A DNA stretch of 28,993 nucleotides from an uncultured Muribaculaceae bacterium (GCA_910578305.1 CAJTQH010000023.1:1-28993); one strand, 5' to 3'; positions 7,724-15,130 are shown, counted from the first letter of the stretch. Numbers and translations: made by a program. Notes: generated from the letters alone by a model not told the origin.

Positions 7724-8950
7724 ATGAGCAATCCAATAGTCAAAAAAAACACCGAAGTTTGGAAATCAGGAGTGGCAAAAAGCATTACTTTTATAGTCAC
7801 AAAAGATTGTCAACTTGCGTGTAAATACTGCTATCTTGTAGGTAAAAACGATAAAGAAAGGATGTCATGGGATGTTGCTAAAAAGGCTATTGACTATATT
7901 CTTTCTCATGAACAAGACTTTACTGAGGCATCTGTGGTGTGGGATTTCATAGGAGGTGAGCCATTTCTTGAAATTGACCTTATTGACAGAATATGCGACT
8001 ACATAAAAACTGAGATGTATAGATTAAACCATCACTGGTTCAATTCTTATCGTTTTAGTTTTTCGACCAACGGGATAAATTACGATTCTGATAAAGTTCA
8101 GAATTATATCCTTAAAAATAAAGACCATATTTCCATAGGAATTACCATTGACGGAACTAAGGCGAAACATGACCTAAACCGAATTTGGAAAGGGGACGGA
8201 CTGGAACGAGGCAGTTATGACGATGTTGTTCGTAATATTCCTCTATGGTTAGCACAGTTTCCTGATGGAGCCACAAAGGTTACCATTAGCAGCGCAGATA
8301 TTCCTTACATAAAAGAGAGCGTTCTTCATTTATATTCAATTGGGATACATGAAGTTAACATAAATTGCGTATTTGAGGATGTGTGGAAAGAAGGAGATGA
8401 CAAATTATTTGAGGATCAGCTCATCGAATTGGCAGATGCAATTATTGACAATCGGCTATATAATGATTATGCCTGCTCGTTTTTTACAGAGAGATTAGGC
8501 AAACCTCTTGATTGTGTGCTGGATAATGGGAATTGGTGTGGGGCAGGCAAAATGCTTTCTATTGATGCCGCCGGAAATTTTTACCCATGCACTCGTTTCG
8601 CTCAATATTCGCTTCGTAATAAAAAAGCATGGATTATAGGTAATGTTTACGATGGAATTGACAAAAATAAACTTCGTCCATTCCTAACGCTTGATCGGTG
8701 TACACAATCGACGGAAGAGTGTATCAATTGCGAAGAAGCTGAAGGTTGCGCATGGTGTCAAGGTGAGAATTATGATGCTGCCGATACTGATACTATCTAT
8801 CAACGCTCTACTGCCATTTGTAAAATGCACAAAGCTCGCGTTCGTGCCAATAATTACTATTGGAACAAACTCTTTGCCAAGCTTGAAGCAGAGGGACAGA
8901 GAGAAGAGTATTACAAGAATAAAAAAACTATTTCAAACGAATCCTGCTGA
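7724..8950 (+). CDS. Radical SAM/SPASM peptide maturase, CXXX-repeat target family
   Basis: 408 residues. The radical SAM signature CQLACKYC sits at 29-36 (Cys29, 33, 36 bind the [4Fe-4S] cluster that splits SAM). WDFIGGEPFLE follows, with the GGE SAM-binding motif. The C-terminal part has SPASM features: NWCGAG with Cys272, then a Gly-Asn-rich YPC with Cys289, and a Cys-dense end (Cys326, 333, 336, 342, 345 and a later one) for auxiliary clusters. Cytoplasmic. By family it should install Cys-linked crosslinks, probably thioethers, on the neighbouring CXXX peptides; the exact bond is unknown. The TGA at 8948-8950 lies 2 bp before the next start, so the two genes are probably coupled. Composition is A+T-rich. 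Confidence 0.92.
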   Translation: MSNPIVKKNTEVWKSGVAKSITFIVTKDCQLACKYCYLVGKNDKERMSWDVAKKAIDYILSHEQDFTEASVVWDFIGGEPFLEIDLIDRICDYIKTEMYRLNHHWFNSYRFSFSTNGINYDSDKVQNYILKNKDHISIGITIDGTKAKHDLNRIWKGDGLERGSYDDVVRNIPLWLAQFPDGATKVTISSADIPYIKESVLHLYSIGIHEVNINCVFEDVWKEGDDKLFEDQLIELADAIIDNRLYNDYACSFFTERLGKPLDCVLDNGNWCGAGKMLSIDAAGNFYPCTRFAQYSLRNKKAWIIGNVYDGIDKNKLRPFLTLDRCTQSTEECINCEEAEGCAWCQGENYDAADTDTIYQRSTAICKMHKARVRANNYYWNKLFAKLEAEGQREEYYKNKKTISNESC

Positions 8951-8952
8951 TT

Positions 8953-9912
8953 ATGCTTAAATACCTCATAGTCCAACTGGATGACACATCCGTATCATTT
9001 TGTCATTACGAAAATGATAGAACAAAAGCAAACCTCATACCTTTAGACACTCTAAAGGAAGCAATATTTTGGTCAATGAAAGAGAACTTGACTCTTCAAT
9101 TTCTATATCCAGATTATGTTATTCCTGAGGAATATAAATCGGAAATTGCCAAGACATTTCATGCTGACATAGTATCGTCAACTTGTGAGGATGAAAATCT
9201 TCGTAAGACTGCGGACGTTGTTGTATTTGATTCGTTAGCATCAATCAAGTTTTTCCCATTTAACAAGGAACAGTCTTATGTATTTCGCTTAACATTATCA
9301 GAATTGAGAGATAACACACAAATGCTTTATTCTATCCTCCCAAAAGTTGATAGGATTAATATCGTTCTCATAGATGTCCTATCGTTTAAGGACGACGATA
9401 AATCCTCATATTTTGAGTGTCTCAGTTCTTTATCAGATAAAATTGCCAATGAATACAAAGACGGACACAGCATACAAGTCAATCTACTAACTGACCGTAT
9501 GCTTTTGGACAGCATGAACAATTGTAATGCAGGGGATGAAACTATTGCCTTATGTCCTGACGGTAATTTCTACGTATGCCCAGCATTTTATTGCGATGAT
9601 GATGTCCGATTCAATATCGGAAATATTACGGATGGTTTGGTTGTAAAGAATCCTCAGCTATACAAGCTTGACTTTGCGCCTATATGTAGAATTTGTGATA
9701 CGTATCAATGCCGCCGCTGTATCTGGATGAATAAAAAGTCGACGTTAGAGGTAAATACTCCAAGTCGTGAACAATGTGTAGTAGCACATATTGAACGCAA
9801 TGCATCGCGAAAACTTCTAAAAAAAATTCGAGAAATAGGTACATTCCTACCAGAAAAGGAAATAGAACATATAGATTATCTTGATCCATTCGAAAAATTA
9901 CTTTTACGATGA
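8953..9912 (+). CDS. CXXX repeat peptide maturase, SPASM-like protein without a radical SAM motif
   Basis: 319 residues. The N-terminal half has the alternating pattern of an alpha/beta barrel-like domain but no CX3CX2C cluster motif. The C-terminal part from Cys191 to about residue 280 mirrors a SPASM domain: 'CNAGDETIALCPDGNFYVCP', then FNIGNI, then C-x2-C-x5-C-x2-C and a final EQC. From memory this matches the NCBI family named 'CXXX repeat peptide maturase', found beside the radical SAM enzyme. It may be a degenerate partner holding auxiliary clusters or binding the leader. It overlaps the second precursor gene by 4 bp (ATGA at 9909-9912). Confidence 0.82.
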   Translation: MLKYLIVQLDDTSVSFCHYENDRTKANLIPLDTLKEAIFWSMKENLTLQFLYPDYVIPEEYKSEIAKTFHADIVSSTCEDENLRKTADVVVFDSLASIKFFPFNKEQSYVFRLTLSELRDNTQMLYSILPKVDRINIVLIDVLSFKDDDKSSYFECLSSLSDKIANEYKDGHSIQVNLLTDRMLLDSMNNCNAGDETIALCPDGNFYVCPAFYCDDDVRFNIGNITDGLVVKNPQLYKLDFAPICRICDTYQCRRCIWMNKKSTLEVNTPSREQCVVAHIERNASRKLLKKIREIGTFLPEKEIEHIDYLDPFEKLLLR

Positions 9913-10250
9913 TTAACAGACGTGAATTCTTCAAAAAAGCGAGCAAGCGACTATTGCCGTTTGTCGGAGTTATTATCGGTTTGGTTCTTCCAATGCCTCG
10001 AGCTAAAGCTGCGACCCAATATGGTTGTGGTTGGAGTTGCCTTTATTCATGTGCCGGCCAGTGCATCAATGCTTGTTATATGTCTTGCGTAAATCAATGT
10101 GCAGCAATTTGTGGCAACTCTTGCCAACAAGGATGTGCCCAAGTCTGTAATTCAAGTTGCCAAGGAGGTTGTAACACAGGCTGTAACACGACGTGCCTAA
10201 CATCATGCAACAATACTTGTTTTAGTGCTGCTGCAATGGAAGTTGACTAA
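9909..10250 (+). CDS. CXXX-repeat RiPP precursor peptide 2, Tat signal, unbroken 17-Cys repeat
   Basis: 113 residues. NRREFFKK at 3-10 gives the twin-arginine motif (Arg4-Arg5), followed by a hydrophobic run and a clean AKA-A cleavage site near 34-36. After it come 17 cysteines with exactly three residues between each pair, then a short Cys-free tail FSAAAMEVD. Spacers are rich in Asn, Gln, Ser, Thr and Gly, with no Lys or Arg, unlike peptides 1 and 3. The start codon overlaps the stop of the maturase (ATGA), so translation is probably coupled. Expected to be crosslinked in the cytoplasm and exported by Tat. Confidence 0.9.
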   Translation: MINRREFFKKASKRLLPFVGVIIGLVLPMPRAKAATQYGCGWSCLYSCAGQCINACYMSCVNQCAAICGNSCQQGCAQVCNSSCQGGCNTGCNTTCLTSCNNTCFSAAAMEVD

Positions 10251-10382
10251 AACTTTAAACGCTAAAAATTGACTACATATATTATTCTGTCGACTGTATA
10301 GATAGTAAAGGATCTGAATGTTCTTCTATTACATATATGTCAACTCCAAGATAAGGGATCCAAATCATAATATACTCTTGTT

Positions 10383-10703
10383 ATGCCACATAGTAGAAGA
10401 AAGTTTTTCAAGAAATCACTTACGATAACATTGCCTATTTTGGCGTTTGTTGTCTTTAACCCCTTAAATGTCATTGCATCTAACCAGACAATCACAGGCT
10501 GTGAGAACTCTTGCCAGAATTCATGTAACAATGCTTGTGTAAGGACTTGTCGATATACGTGTAATAACAAATGCAAAGCTGTTTGTCAAGAAATGTGCGA
10601 GGTAGCATGTACAAGTTGTAAGGGCCTTTGTAAAGGTAGCTGTAGACAAATTACAACCGTCACTAATGATACAATAATAATAAAAAAAGATACAATAAGA
10701 TGA
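10383..10703 (+). CDS. CXXX-repeat RiPP precursor peptide 3, Tat signal
   Basis: 106 residues. SRRKFFKK at 4-11 (Arg5-Arg6), a hydrophobic stretch, and a likely cleavage after VIA near residue 32. The core has 13 cysteines spaced CXXX, with one CXX step (C-T-S-C) between the tenth and eleventh, then a Cys-free tail rich in Thr, Ile and Lys that could form a beta-strand or be an outer recognition segment. It follows peptide 2 after 132 bp holding no gene. Its TGA overlaps the next ATG (ATGA at 10700-10703). Confidence 0.88.
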   Translation: MPHSRRKFFKKSLTITLPILAFVVFNPLNVIASNQTITGCENSCQNSCNNACVRTCRYTCNNKCKAVCQEMCEVACTSCKGLCKGSCRQITTVTNDTIIIKKDTIR

Positions 10704-10975
10704 AGAAAGAAGTAGGTCGCGTCACGGAACAGGAACGCGATGAAATCCAAATGCTCTTTGAGCGTCGCAATGGTCTAAATGAGCTAGCACAAATACTTAC
10801 GGCTGACAATGAAGACCTTTACAACCGTCTCGTCAAGGATCTTGGCGAAACATCCTCCAAATTTCAGAGTTGGTGGAATCGTATGGAAACCAAATACAAT
10901 TGGGAAGCCGCAGAGAACGGAAATTGGGAAATTGATTTCCAAAATTGTGTAATATATTTAGTTACTCCCGAATGA
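10700..10975 (+). CDS. CXXX repeat peptide modification system protein (small accessory)
   Basis: 91 residues, acidic, mostly helical in appearance, with Trp-rich stretches (QSWWNRMETKYNWEA, NGNWEIDF). No signal peptide, so cytoplasmic. Size and place match the small family NCBI calls 'CXXX repeat peptide modification system protein' (recalled, not searched). A plausible role is leader-peptide recognition or chaperoning of the precursor to the maturases, as small partners do in other RiPP systems; this is inference. It is joined by 4-bp overlaps to peptide 3 upstream and tatA downstream. Confidence 0.75.
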   Translation: MKKEVGRVTEQERDEIQMLFERRNGLNELAQILTADNEDLYNRLVKDLGETSSKFQSWWNRMETKYNWEAAENGNWEIDFQNCVIYLVTPE

Positions 10976-11220
10976 TTACATGCATGATTGGTGCGACTGA
11001 GATAATTCTCATTTGCGCAGTAATACTCCTGATTTTTGGCGGGAAGAAACTGCCAGAACTTATGAGAGGAATGGGTAAGGGTGTCAAAAGCTTCAAGGAG
11101 GGTATGAATGAACCCACCGAAGAAGAAATGAATCGTCGCGTTGAAGAAGAAATCCAACGTCGAGCCGACGAAAAGCAGAAAGAAGCAGAAGTTGAGCCAT
11201 CTGAAGAACCAAAACAGTGA
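10972..11220 (+). CDS. tatA: Twin-arginine translocase subunit TatA
   Basis: 82 residues with the TatA plan: a short N-terminal membrane helix (about 8-22) after IGATE, the hinge FGGKKLPEL, an amphipathic helix 'MRGMGKGVKSFKEGM', and a charged Glu-rich tail. TatA forms the membrane-thinning oligomer that passes folded Tat substrates. I choose ATG 10972 because it overlaps the upstream stop (ATGA). ATG 10984 (MIGATEII) is a shorter alternative, and the TTG at 10945 would add nine residues that do not look like TatA. No separate TatB is present, so TatA probably does both jobs. Confidence 0.92.
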   Translation: MITCMIGATEIILICAVILLIFGGKKLPELMRGMGKGVKSFKEGMNEPTEEEMNRRVEEEIQRRADEKQKEAEVEPSEEPKQ

Positions 11221-12095
11221 GCGATTCTGAAACAACTACAGGATTATTGACTTTCGGAGGACATCTTGACGTACTACGCAAGATGCTCTTCCGCATAATC
11301 CTTGTTGTGGTGATTTTAGGATGTATTATATTCTGCTTCAAAAAACAAACATTTACATTTCTATTAGCACCGCACAATTCGGATTTCTGCACGTTCCAGT
11401 TCATTGAACACTTAATCAACTCTTTAGGATTTGATTTTCACTTCGCAAATTATCAAATTCCACTTATAAGCACCGAATTGTCTGCTCAATTCATGACACA
11501 TATAACAGTGTCGTGTATATTGGCTGTCTTACTCGCTTCCCCATATATCCTTTTTGAACTGTTCAAGTTTATATCTCCGGCACTTTATGAGCGAGAAAAG
11601 AAATATTCATACCTCGTTGCAGGGATAATATACGTCCTTTTCATTCTCGGATTGTTAATGAGTTATTTTGTACTGTTCCCAATTTCATTCCAATTCCTTG
11701 CTACTTATCAAGTTGATGATGAAATTATGAATACCATAACTCTCGATTCATATATTTCTACCTTTACAACGCTAACATTCCTTATGGGCATTGTTTTTCA
11801 ACTGCCTATTATAGCGTTTGTATTAGGCAAAATGGGATTCATTGATGCCCCAATGCTTAAACAATATCGATCTCATGCGTTCGTCATTATTATGGTTATT
11901 GCCGCCATTATAACTCCGCCGGATTTGTTTACCTTAATATTGGTAACCATACCCATATATGGATTATACGAAATAAGTATCCTTGTGCTAAATAAATGGG
12001 GAAATCCGATTGAAGATATTGAGGACAATAATAACGAGTCAGACCATGAGGAAATCGAATACGACTCTGACAAAAACTCCAGCGTAGATATGTGA
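11217..12095 (+). CDS. tatC: Twin-arginine translocase subunit TatC
   Basis: 292 residues with six membrane helices. TatC is the receptor that binds the RR motif of Tat signals. Conserved features: N-terminal GHLDVLRKML (family HLxELRxR, here Asp for Glu), FISPALYEREKKY in the first periplasmic loop and cap, and 'FVIIMVIAAIITPPDLFT' near the end. The tail after the last helix is long and very acidic (EDIEDNNNESDHEEIEYDS), more than usual, and could meet the basic KK-rich leaders of the peptides; that is a guess. Starts with GTG overlapping the tatA stop (GTGA). Last gene of the operon; no terminator is evident. Confidence 0.93.
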   Translation: MSDSETTTGLLTFGGHLDVLRKMLFRIILVVVILGCIIFCFKKQTFTFLLAPHNSDFCTFQFIEHLINSLGFDFHFANYQIPLISTELSAQFMTHITVSCILAVLLASPYILFELFKFISPALYEREKKYSYLVAGIIYVLFILGLLMSYFVLFPISFQFLATYQVDDEIMNTITLDSYISTFTTLTFLMGIVFQLPIIAFVLGKMGFIDAPMLKQYRSHAFVIIMVIAAIITPPDLFTLILVTIPIYGLYEISILVLNKWGNPIEDIEDNNNESDHEEIEYDSDKNSSVDM

Positions 12096-12225
12096 TGCTG
12101 ACCAATGCCTTTAAGCGACTACGTTGAAGTTTTCAATGTTTTGTTGACGATTTTCACCGATATGTCGTTGTGATATTATTCTTTGCCAAGTCAAAGTGAC
12201 CCCAGGTTCACGGTCTTTGCGGTTG

Positions 12226-12316
12226 GGACGCACCCACGGCACCCCCGTCACGGCCGACACATACTCCCAGTGGCACATTTCCGACCGCATAATACGCAGC
12301 AACTATTTCAAGCACT
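12226..12316 (+). repeat. 91-bp direct repeat, right copy (orphan 3' end of the LtaS-like gene)
   Basis: Same sequence as 6826-6916 with two substitutions, exactly 5400 bp away. In the + frame it would encode the last 30 residues of the LtaS-like protein plus a TGA stop, with no start of its own, so it is a gene fragment. The antisense frame across it is a shadow. Confidence 0.95.
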
Positions 12317-12422
12317 GAATATGAGAAAATAACATATCATAAAAAAATGTGTCTGTTTAGTAGATAATGGAGATGCATTTATTGTTTCGATGCAAGACAG
12401 TGGGATTGGCAATCAGTATAAA

Positions 12423-12466
12423 AATCCCCCGGAACTTTGTCTGTCAACAGACCGATCCGGGGGATT
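12423..12466 (-). terminator. Intrinsic terminator of the minus-strand methyltransferase gene
   Basis: An 11-bp perfect outer stem (12423-12433 with 12456-12466, AATCCCCCGGA/TCCGGGGGATT), with an inner CAGAC/GTCTG-type pairing. Read on the minus strand it ends in a run of T, 28 bp past the stop codon. Confidence 0.85.
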
Positions 12467-12493
12467 CTATGTGTTGTTGGTGTTCGCGAAAGA

Positions 12494-14047
12494 TTATTTT
12501 TTCTTCCATCCGCGGCGGGGACGCATAAGTGTGCCGTCGGAAGACTTGGGCAGCGACGGCTCGCGGCCTATCACCATCTTCAGGGCATTTTCGTTGCGAC
12601 GTGTTGCCAACGGATTTTCACTCTCCTGAGATTTGGATTCAAACGGCTTGCGAGAGTCGCGATCGCGATCCTTGCCTCCAAAATCGCGTTTTTTGCCAAA
12701 CTCCCTATTGCCGCCGAAATCACGTCCTTTGCCGAATCGTCCAGACTCACGGTCTTTGCGATTGGGTTTGCCTACGCTTAATCCCTGACGACGGGCATCC
12801 TCGCGCCACTCACGGTCGGAAGTGCGACGGGGCGAATATTTTTCGGGGCGCGCAGCCTCGGTGCGTATCGAGCCTCCTTCGCGACGGAACGAACGATAGT
12901 CACCCGCAAACATGATGTATTCGCGAAGCTCGCATTCGAGGGCTCCGTTGAAGATCGGCATCTTGAAGGACGGAGCAAGACCTATCTTACGGAAATACTC
13001 CTCACGATAACCGATGATCCATGCGTGATATCCTCCAAACACATGTTTAAGCTTAGATCCAATCATGGAGTACAGACCATCCATATCTTCAGACGAGATT
13101 CGCTCGCCATAAGGCGGATTTGTGATAATGACTCCCGGAGTATCTTCCTCGGGCGCTTCGGTCCACTGCTGCAGAGGCCGTACCTGGAGATCGATATAAC
13201 GGCTCACTCCTGCGCTTTTGATATTTTCCGTAGCTATTGCAACTGCCTTTGGCGATATATCGGCACCATAGATCTTATGAGCAAATGTACGCTCTGACGA
13301 ATCATCATTGTATATAGAATCGAAAAGCTCGGCATCGAAGTCGCGCCACGATTCAAATGCAAACTTACGGCGATATACACCCGGATTGATGCCGGCAGCT
13401 ATCAGAGCCGCTTCAATCAAGAATGTGCCGCTACCACACATGGGGTCGACCAACGGACAATCGCCTCGCCAGCCGCTCTTCAGTATGATACCGGCAGCAA
13501 GCACCTCATTGATCGGAGCTTCTGTCTGTGCCACACGATAACCACGCTTGTGAAGCGACTCTCCAGAAGAGTCGAGCGACACTGTGACACGCTCACCGGC
13601 TATGTGCACATTGATCATTACATCTGCATCCGTGACACGTACTTTCGGACGGCAGTCGGGACCCATACGGTCGCGGAAAAAATCCACTATGGCGTCTTTC
13701 ACCCTATAAGTCACATAACGCGAATGTGTAAATTCCTCGGAATTGGACACGGTGTCAATGCAAAAAGTCTTATCGAGCGACAACACTCCGGTCCAGTCAA
13801 ATTCCTTGATCATCTCATAAAGCGCATCGGGATCTGAAGCTGTGAATTTATATATAGGCTTAAGAATACGGAGAGCTGTGCGACAGCACATATTGGCCTT
13901 GTAAAGCATAGCCAGATCTCCTTCGAAAGACACCATGCGGCGTCCGGGTTCCACATTCACAGCTCCGAGCTGACGGAGTTCTTCGGCCAGGACATCTTCC
14001 AGTCCCTGGAAGGTTTTGGCCACCATTTCAAATTGTTGCGACTGCAT
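12494..14047 (-). CDS. THUMP-domain class I SAM-dependent RNA methyltransferase (RlmL/Trm-type)
   Basis: 517 residues. An N-terminal ferredoxin-like and THUMP RNA-binding region (about 1-160, starting QFEMVAKTFQGLEDVLAEE) is followed by a Rossmann methyltransferase domain. That domain has 'LVDPMCGSGTFLIEAALIAA' for SAM binding and the N6-adenine or guanine type catalytic NPPYGER. Such proteins methylate 23S rRNA (RlmL-like, G2445) or tRNA; the target is uncertain. After about residue 390 comes a basic, low-complexity tail of Arg, Lys, Asp and Gly that probably binds RNA. The frame is open to 14428, but the extension overlaps the divergent gene and a -7 box at 14066-14073 lies inside it, so I start at 14047. 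Confidence 0.88.
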   Translation of the reverse strand: MQSQQFEMVAKTFQGLEDVLAEELRQLGAVNVEPGRRMVSFEGDLAMLYKANMCCRTALRILKPIYKFTASDPDALYEMIKEFDWTGVLSLDKTFCIDTVSNSEEFTHSRYVTYRVKDAIVDFFRDRMGPDCRPKVRVTDADVMINVHIAGERVTVSLDSSGESLHKRGYRVAQTEAPINEVLAAGIILKSGWRGDCPLVDPMCGSGTFLIEAALIAAGINPGVYRRKFAFESWRDFDAELFDSIYNDDSSERTFAHKIYGADISPKAVAIATENIKSAGVSRYIDLQVRPLQQWTEAPEEDTPGVIITNPPYGERISSEDMDGLYSMIGSKLKHVFGGYHAWIIGYREEYFRKIGLAPSFKMPIFNGALECELREYIMFAGDYRSFRREGGSIRTEAARPEKYSPRRTSDREWREDARRQGLSVGKPNRKDRESGRFGKGRDFGGNREFGKKRDFGGKDRDRDSRKPFESKSQESENPLATRRNENALKMVIGREPSLPKSSDGTLMRPRRGWKKK

Positions 14048-14065
14048 ATACGATAAAATATAGTG

Positions 14066-14073
14066 CAAAGTTA
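14066..14073 (-). promoter_or_regulatory. -7 element (TAACTTTG) for the methyltransferase gene
   Basis: The minus strand reads TAACTTTG, matching TAnnTTTG, 18 bp before the chosen ATG. It rules against the upstream in-frame ATG ten codons earlier, which overlaps the element. No clear -33 is seen. Confidence 0.55.
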
Positions 14074-14224
14074 CCATTTCCGCAGCAATTATGAAAAAGT
14101 CACCGCCTAAAAAACACAAATAAGCCCTGCATGAGCGGATAACGCGGGAAAAAATCGAAGCGCAGGGAGTGATTGTTGAACGGAAGTTTGTAACTTTACG
14201 GTAATTTTCGAATCTCTGCATCCA

Positions 14225-15082
14225 ATGAAACCCATACACATCATAGTAATATCGACACTCATTCATGTGGCAGCAAGTTGCGGCACAGGCCACCCCAATC
14301 CATCGGACGGCACTACGGTGGATGTGACAGTTACAGCCGACGCAACTTCTGAAACATCGATCCGAAACACAACCGCCTCTCCGGCAAATGGCATCGACGA
14401 AGTGGCCGTGAAACAGAAGATGAACCAAATCATTGAATCAGAAAACAACAATGTCTCAGATACCGACTCTGCTGACATATGGAACCATCCGCTTGCCGAA
14501 ATGCCAGAACCTACCGTGGCGCTGCCTTTGAAGTGGCACAAGACATACTCCAAAGAATTCAACGACAGCAACTATGTGCACTGGGCCGCAGCCGAGCGCA
14601 TAGGCATAATTCCACTTAGCGACACCCGATCTCACTGGCAACTGCGACGTCCGCTGGTGAAGATAGTGTCGTGCGCCGACTTCTATGTCGAGCCACTGAC
14701 TCACTCTCGCCCGTATCTTGTACCGGAAGCCGCGCTGATGCTCCATGAGATCGGACGCCGGTTCAACGACACTCTGCGAGTGCGCGGCGGCGGGGACTAC
14801 CGCATCAAAGTGACCAGCGTACTGCGCACACCCGAATCTGTAAGCCGCCTACGCCGCAGCAATCGCAATGCCGTAGACTCGTCGGTACATCAGCTCGGCA
14901 CAACAGTAGATATCAGCTACGCCCGCTTTGCCGCCGACTCACGCAGGATTGCCCGTTCGGCCGTAGACCTCAAAGCCATATTGGCCGAAGTGCTTGATGC
15001 GATGCGCAGCGAAGGCAGATGTTACGTGAAATACGAGCACAAACAGCCCTGTTTCCACATCACCGTACGAAACCAAGAGTGA
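14225..15082 (+). CDS. DUF5715 family lipoprotein, peptidase M15-like
   Basis: 285 residues. A signal with lipobox AASC-G gives a lipidated Cys near residue 19, followed by a Ser/Thr-rich spacer to about 85. The C-terminal domain contains KVTSVLRTPESVSRLRR, then SSVHQLGTTVDISYAR, and ends KQPCFHITV. The spacing of these His and Asp residues recalls the zinc-binding D-Ala-D-Ala carboxypeptidase (M15) fold, so a role in periplasmic peptidoglycan trimming is likely, though not shown. A weak -7 (TAACTTTA, 14191-14198) lies upstream. It is divergent from the methyltransferase and 48 bp before the AsmA-like gene. Confidence 0.82.
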   Translation: MKPIHIIVISTLIHVAASCGTGHPNPSDGTTVDVTVTADATSETSIRNTTASPANGIDEVAVKQKMNQIIESENNNVSDTDSADIWNHPLAEMPEPTVALPLKWHKTYSKEFNDSNYVHWAAAERIGIIPLSDTRSHWQLRRPLVKIVSCADFYVEPLTHSRPYLVPEAALMLHEIGRRFNDTLRVRGGGDYRIKVTSVLRTPESVSRLRRSNRNAVDSSVHQLGTTVDISYARFAADSRRIARSAVDLKAILAEVLDAMRSEGRCYVKYEHKQPCFHITVRNQE

Positions 15083-15130
15083 CCGCTTACTGTTAAAAAC
15101 CAATACGGACCATCCTGAAACACAACCCAT

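Larger units (their letters stand above)
6917..12225 (+). other. Accessory island carrying the CXXX-peptide / Tat operon
   Basis: The block lies between the two copies of the 91-bp repeat and is visibly richer in A+T than both flanks. Its genes are absent from ordinary housekeeping neighbourhoods and all read the same way. Together these suggest acquisition as a unit. No integrase, transposase, relaxase or tRNA is present, so the route of entry is unresolved: a lost or trans-acting recombinase, or homologous recombination, would both fit. Boundaries are set by the ends of the repeats. Confidence 0.7.
12096..12493. other. 398-bp gene-free stretch at the right end of the island
   Basis: After tatC, 12096-12201 shows nothing I can name. 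12202-12227 resembles 12741-12766 in the neighbouring methyltransferase tail (23 of 26 bases). 12226-12316 is the right copy of the direct repeat. 12317-12422 is A+T-rich and unremarkable. 12423-12466 is the terminator of the minus-strand methyltransferase gene. Confidence 0.6.

Noticed and set aside
7353..10703. Cys-rich peptides as metallothioneins or ferredoxins
   Set aside because: The strict CXXX period, Tat signals and linked radical SAM maturases fit precursor peptides better. Metallothioneins favour CXC and CXXC and are not exported; metal binding of the final product is not excluded.
6917..12225. Insertion sequence or conjugative element
   Set aside because: No transposase, integrase, relaxase or terminal inverted repeats were found, so I describe it only as an island bracketed by direct repeats.
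12111..12302. 63-residue minus-strand frame at the island edge
   Set aside because: It is the antisense of the duplicated LtaS-like 3' end; the same antisense peptide appears opposite the real gene at 6826-6902.
14048..14428. N-terminal extension of the methyltransferase frame by 127 codons
   Set aside because: It overlaps the divergent DUF5715 gene, has no domain similarity, and contains a -7 promoter element; the family start is at 14047.
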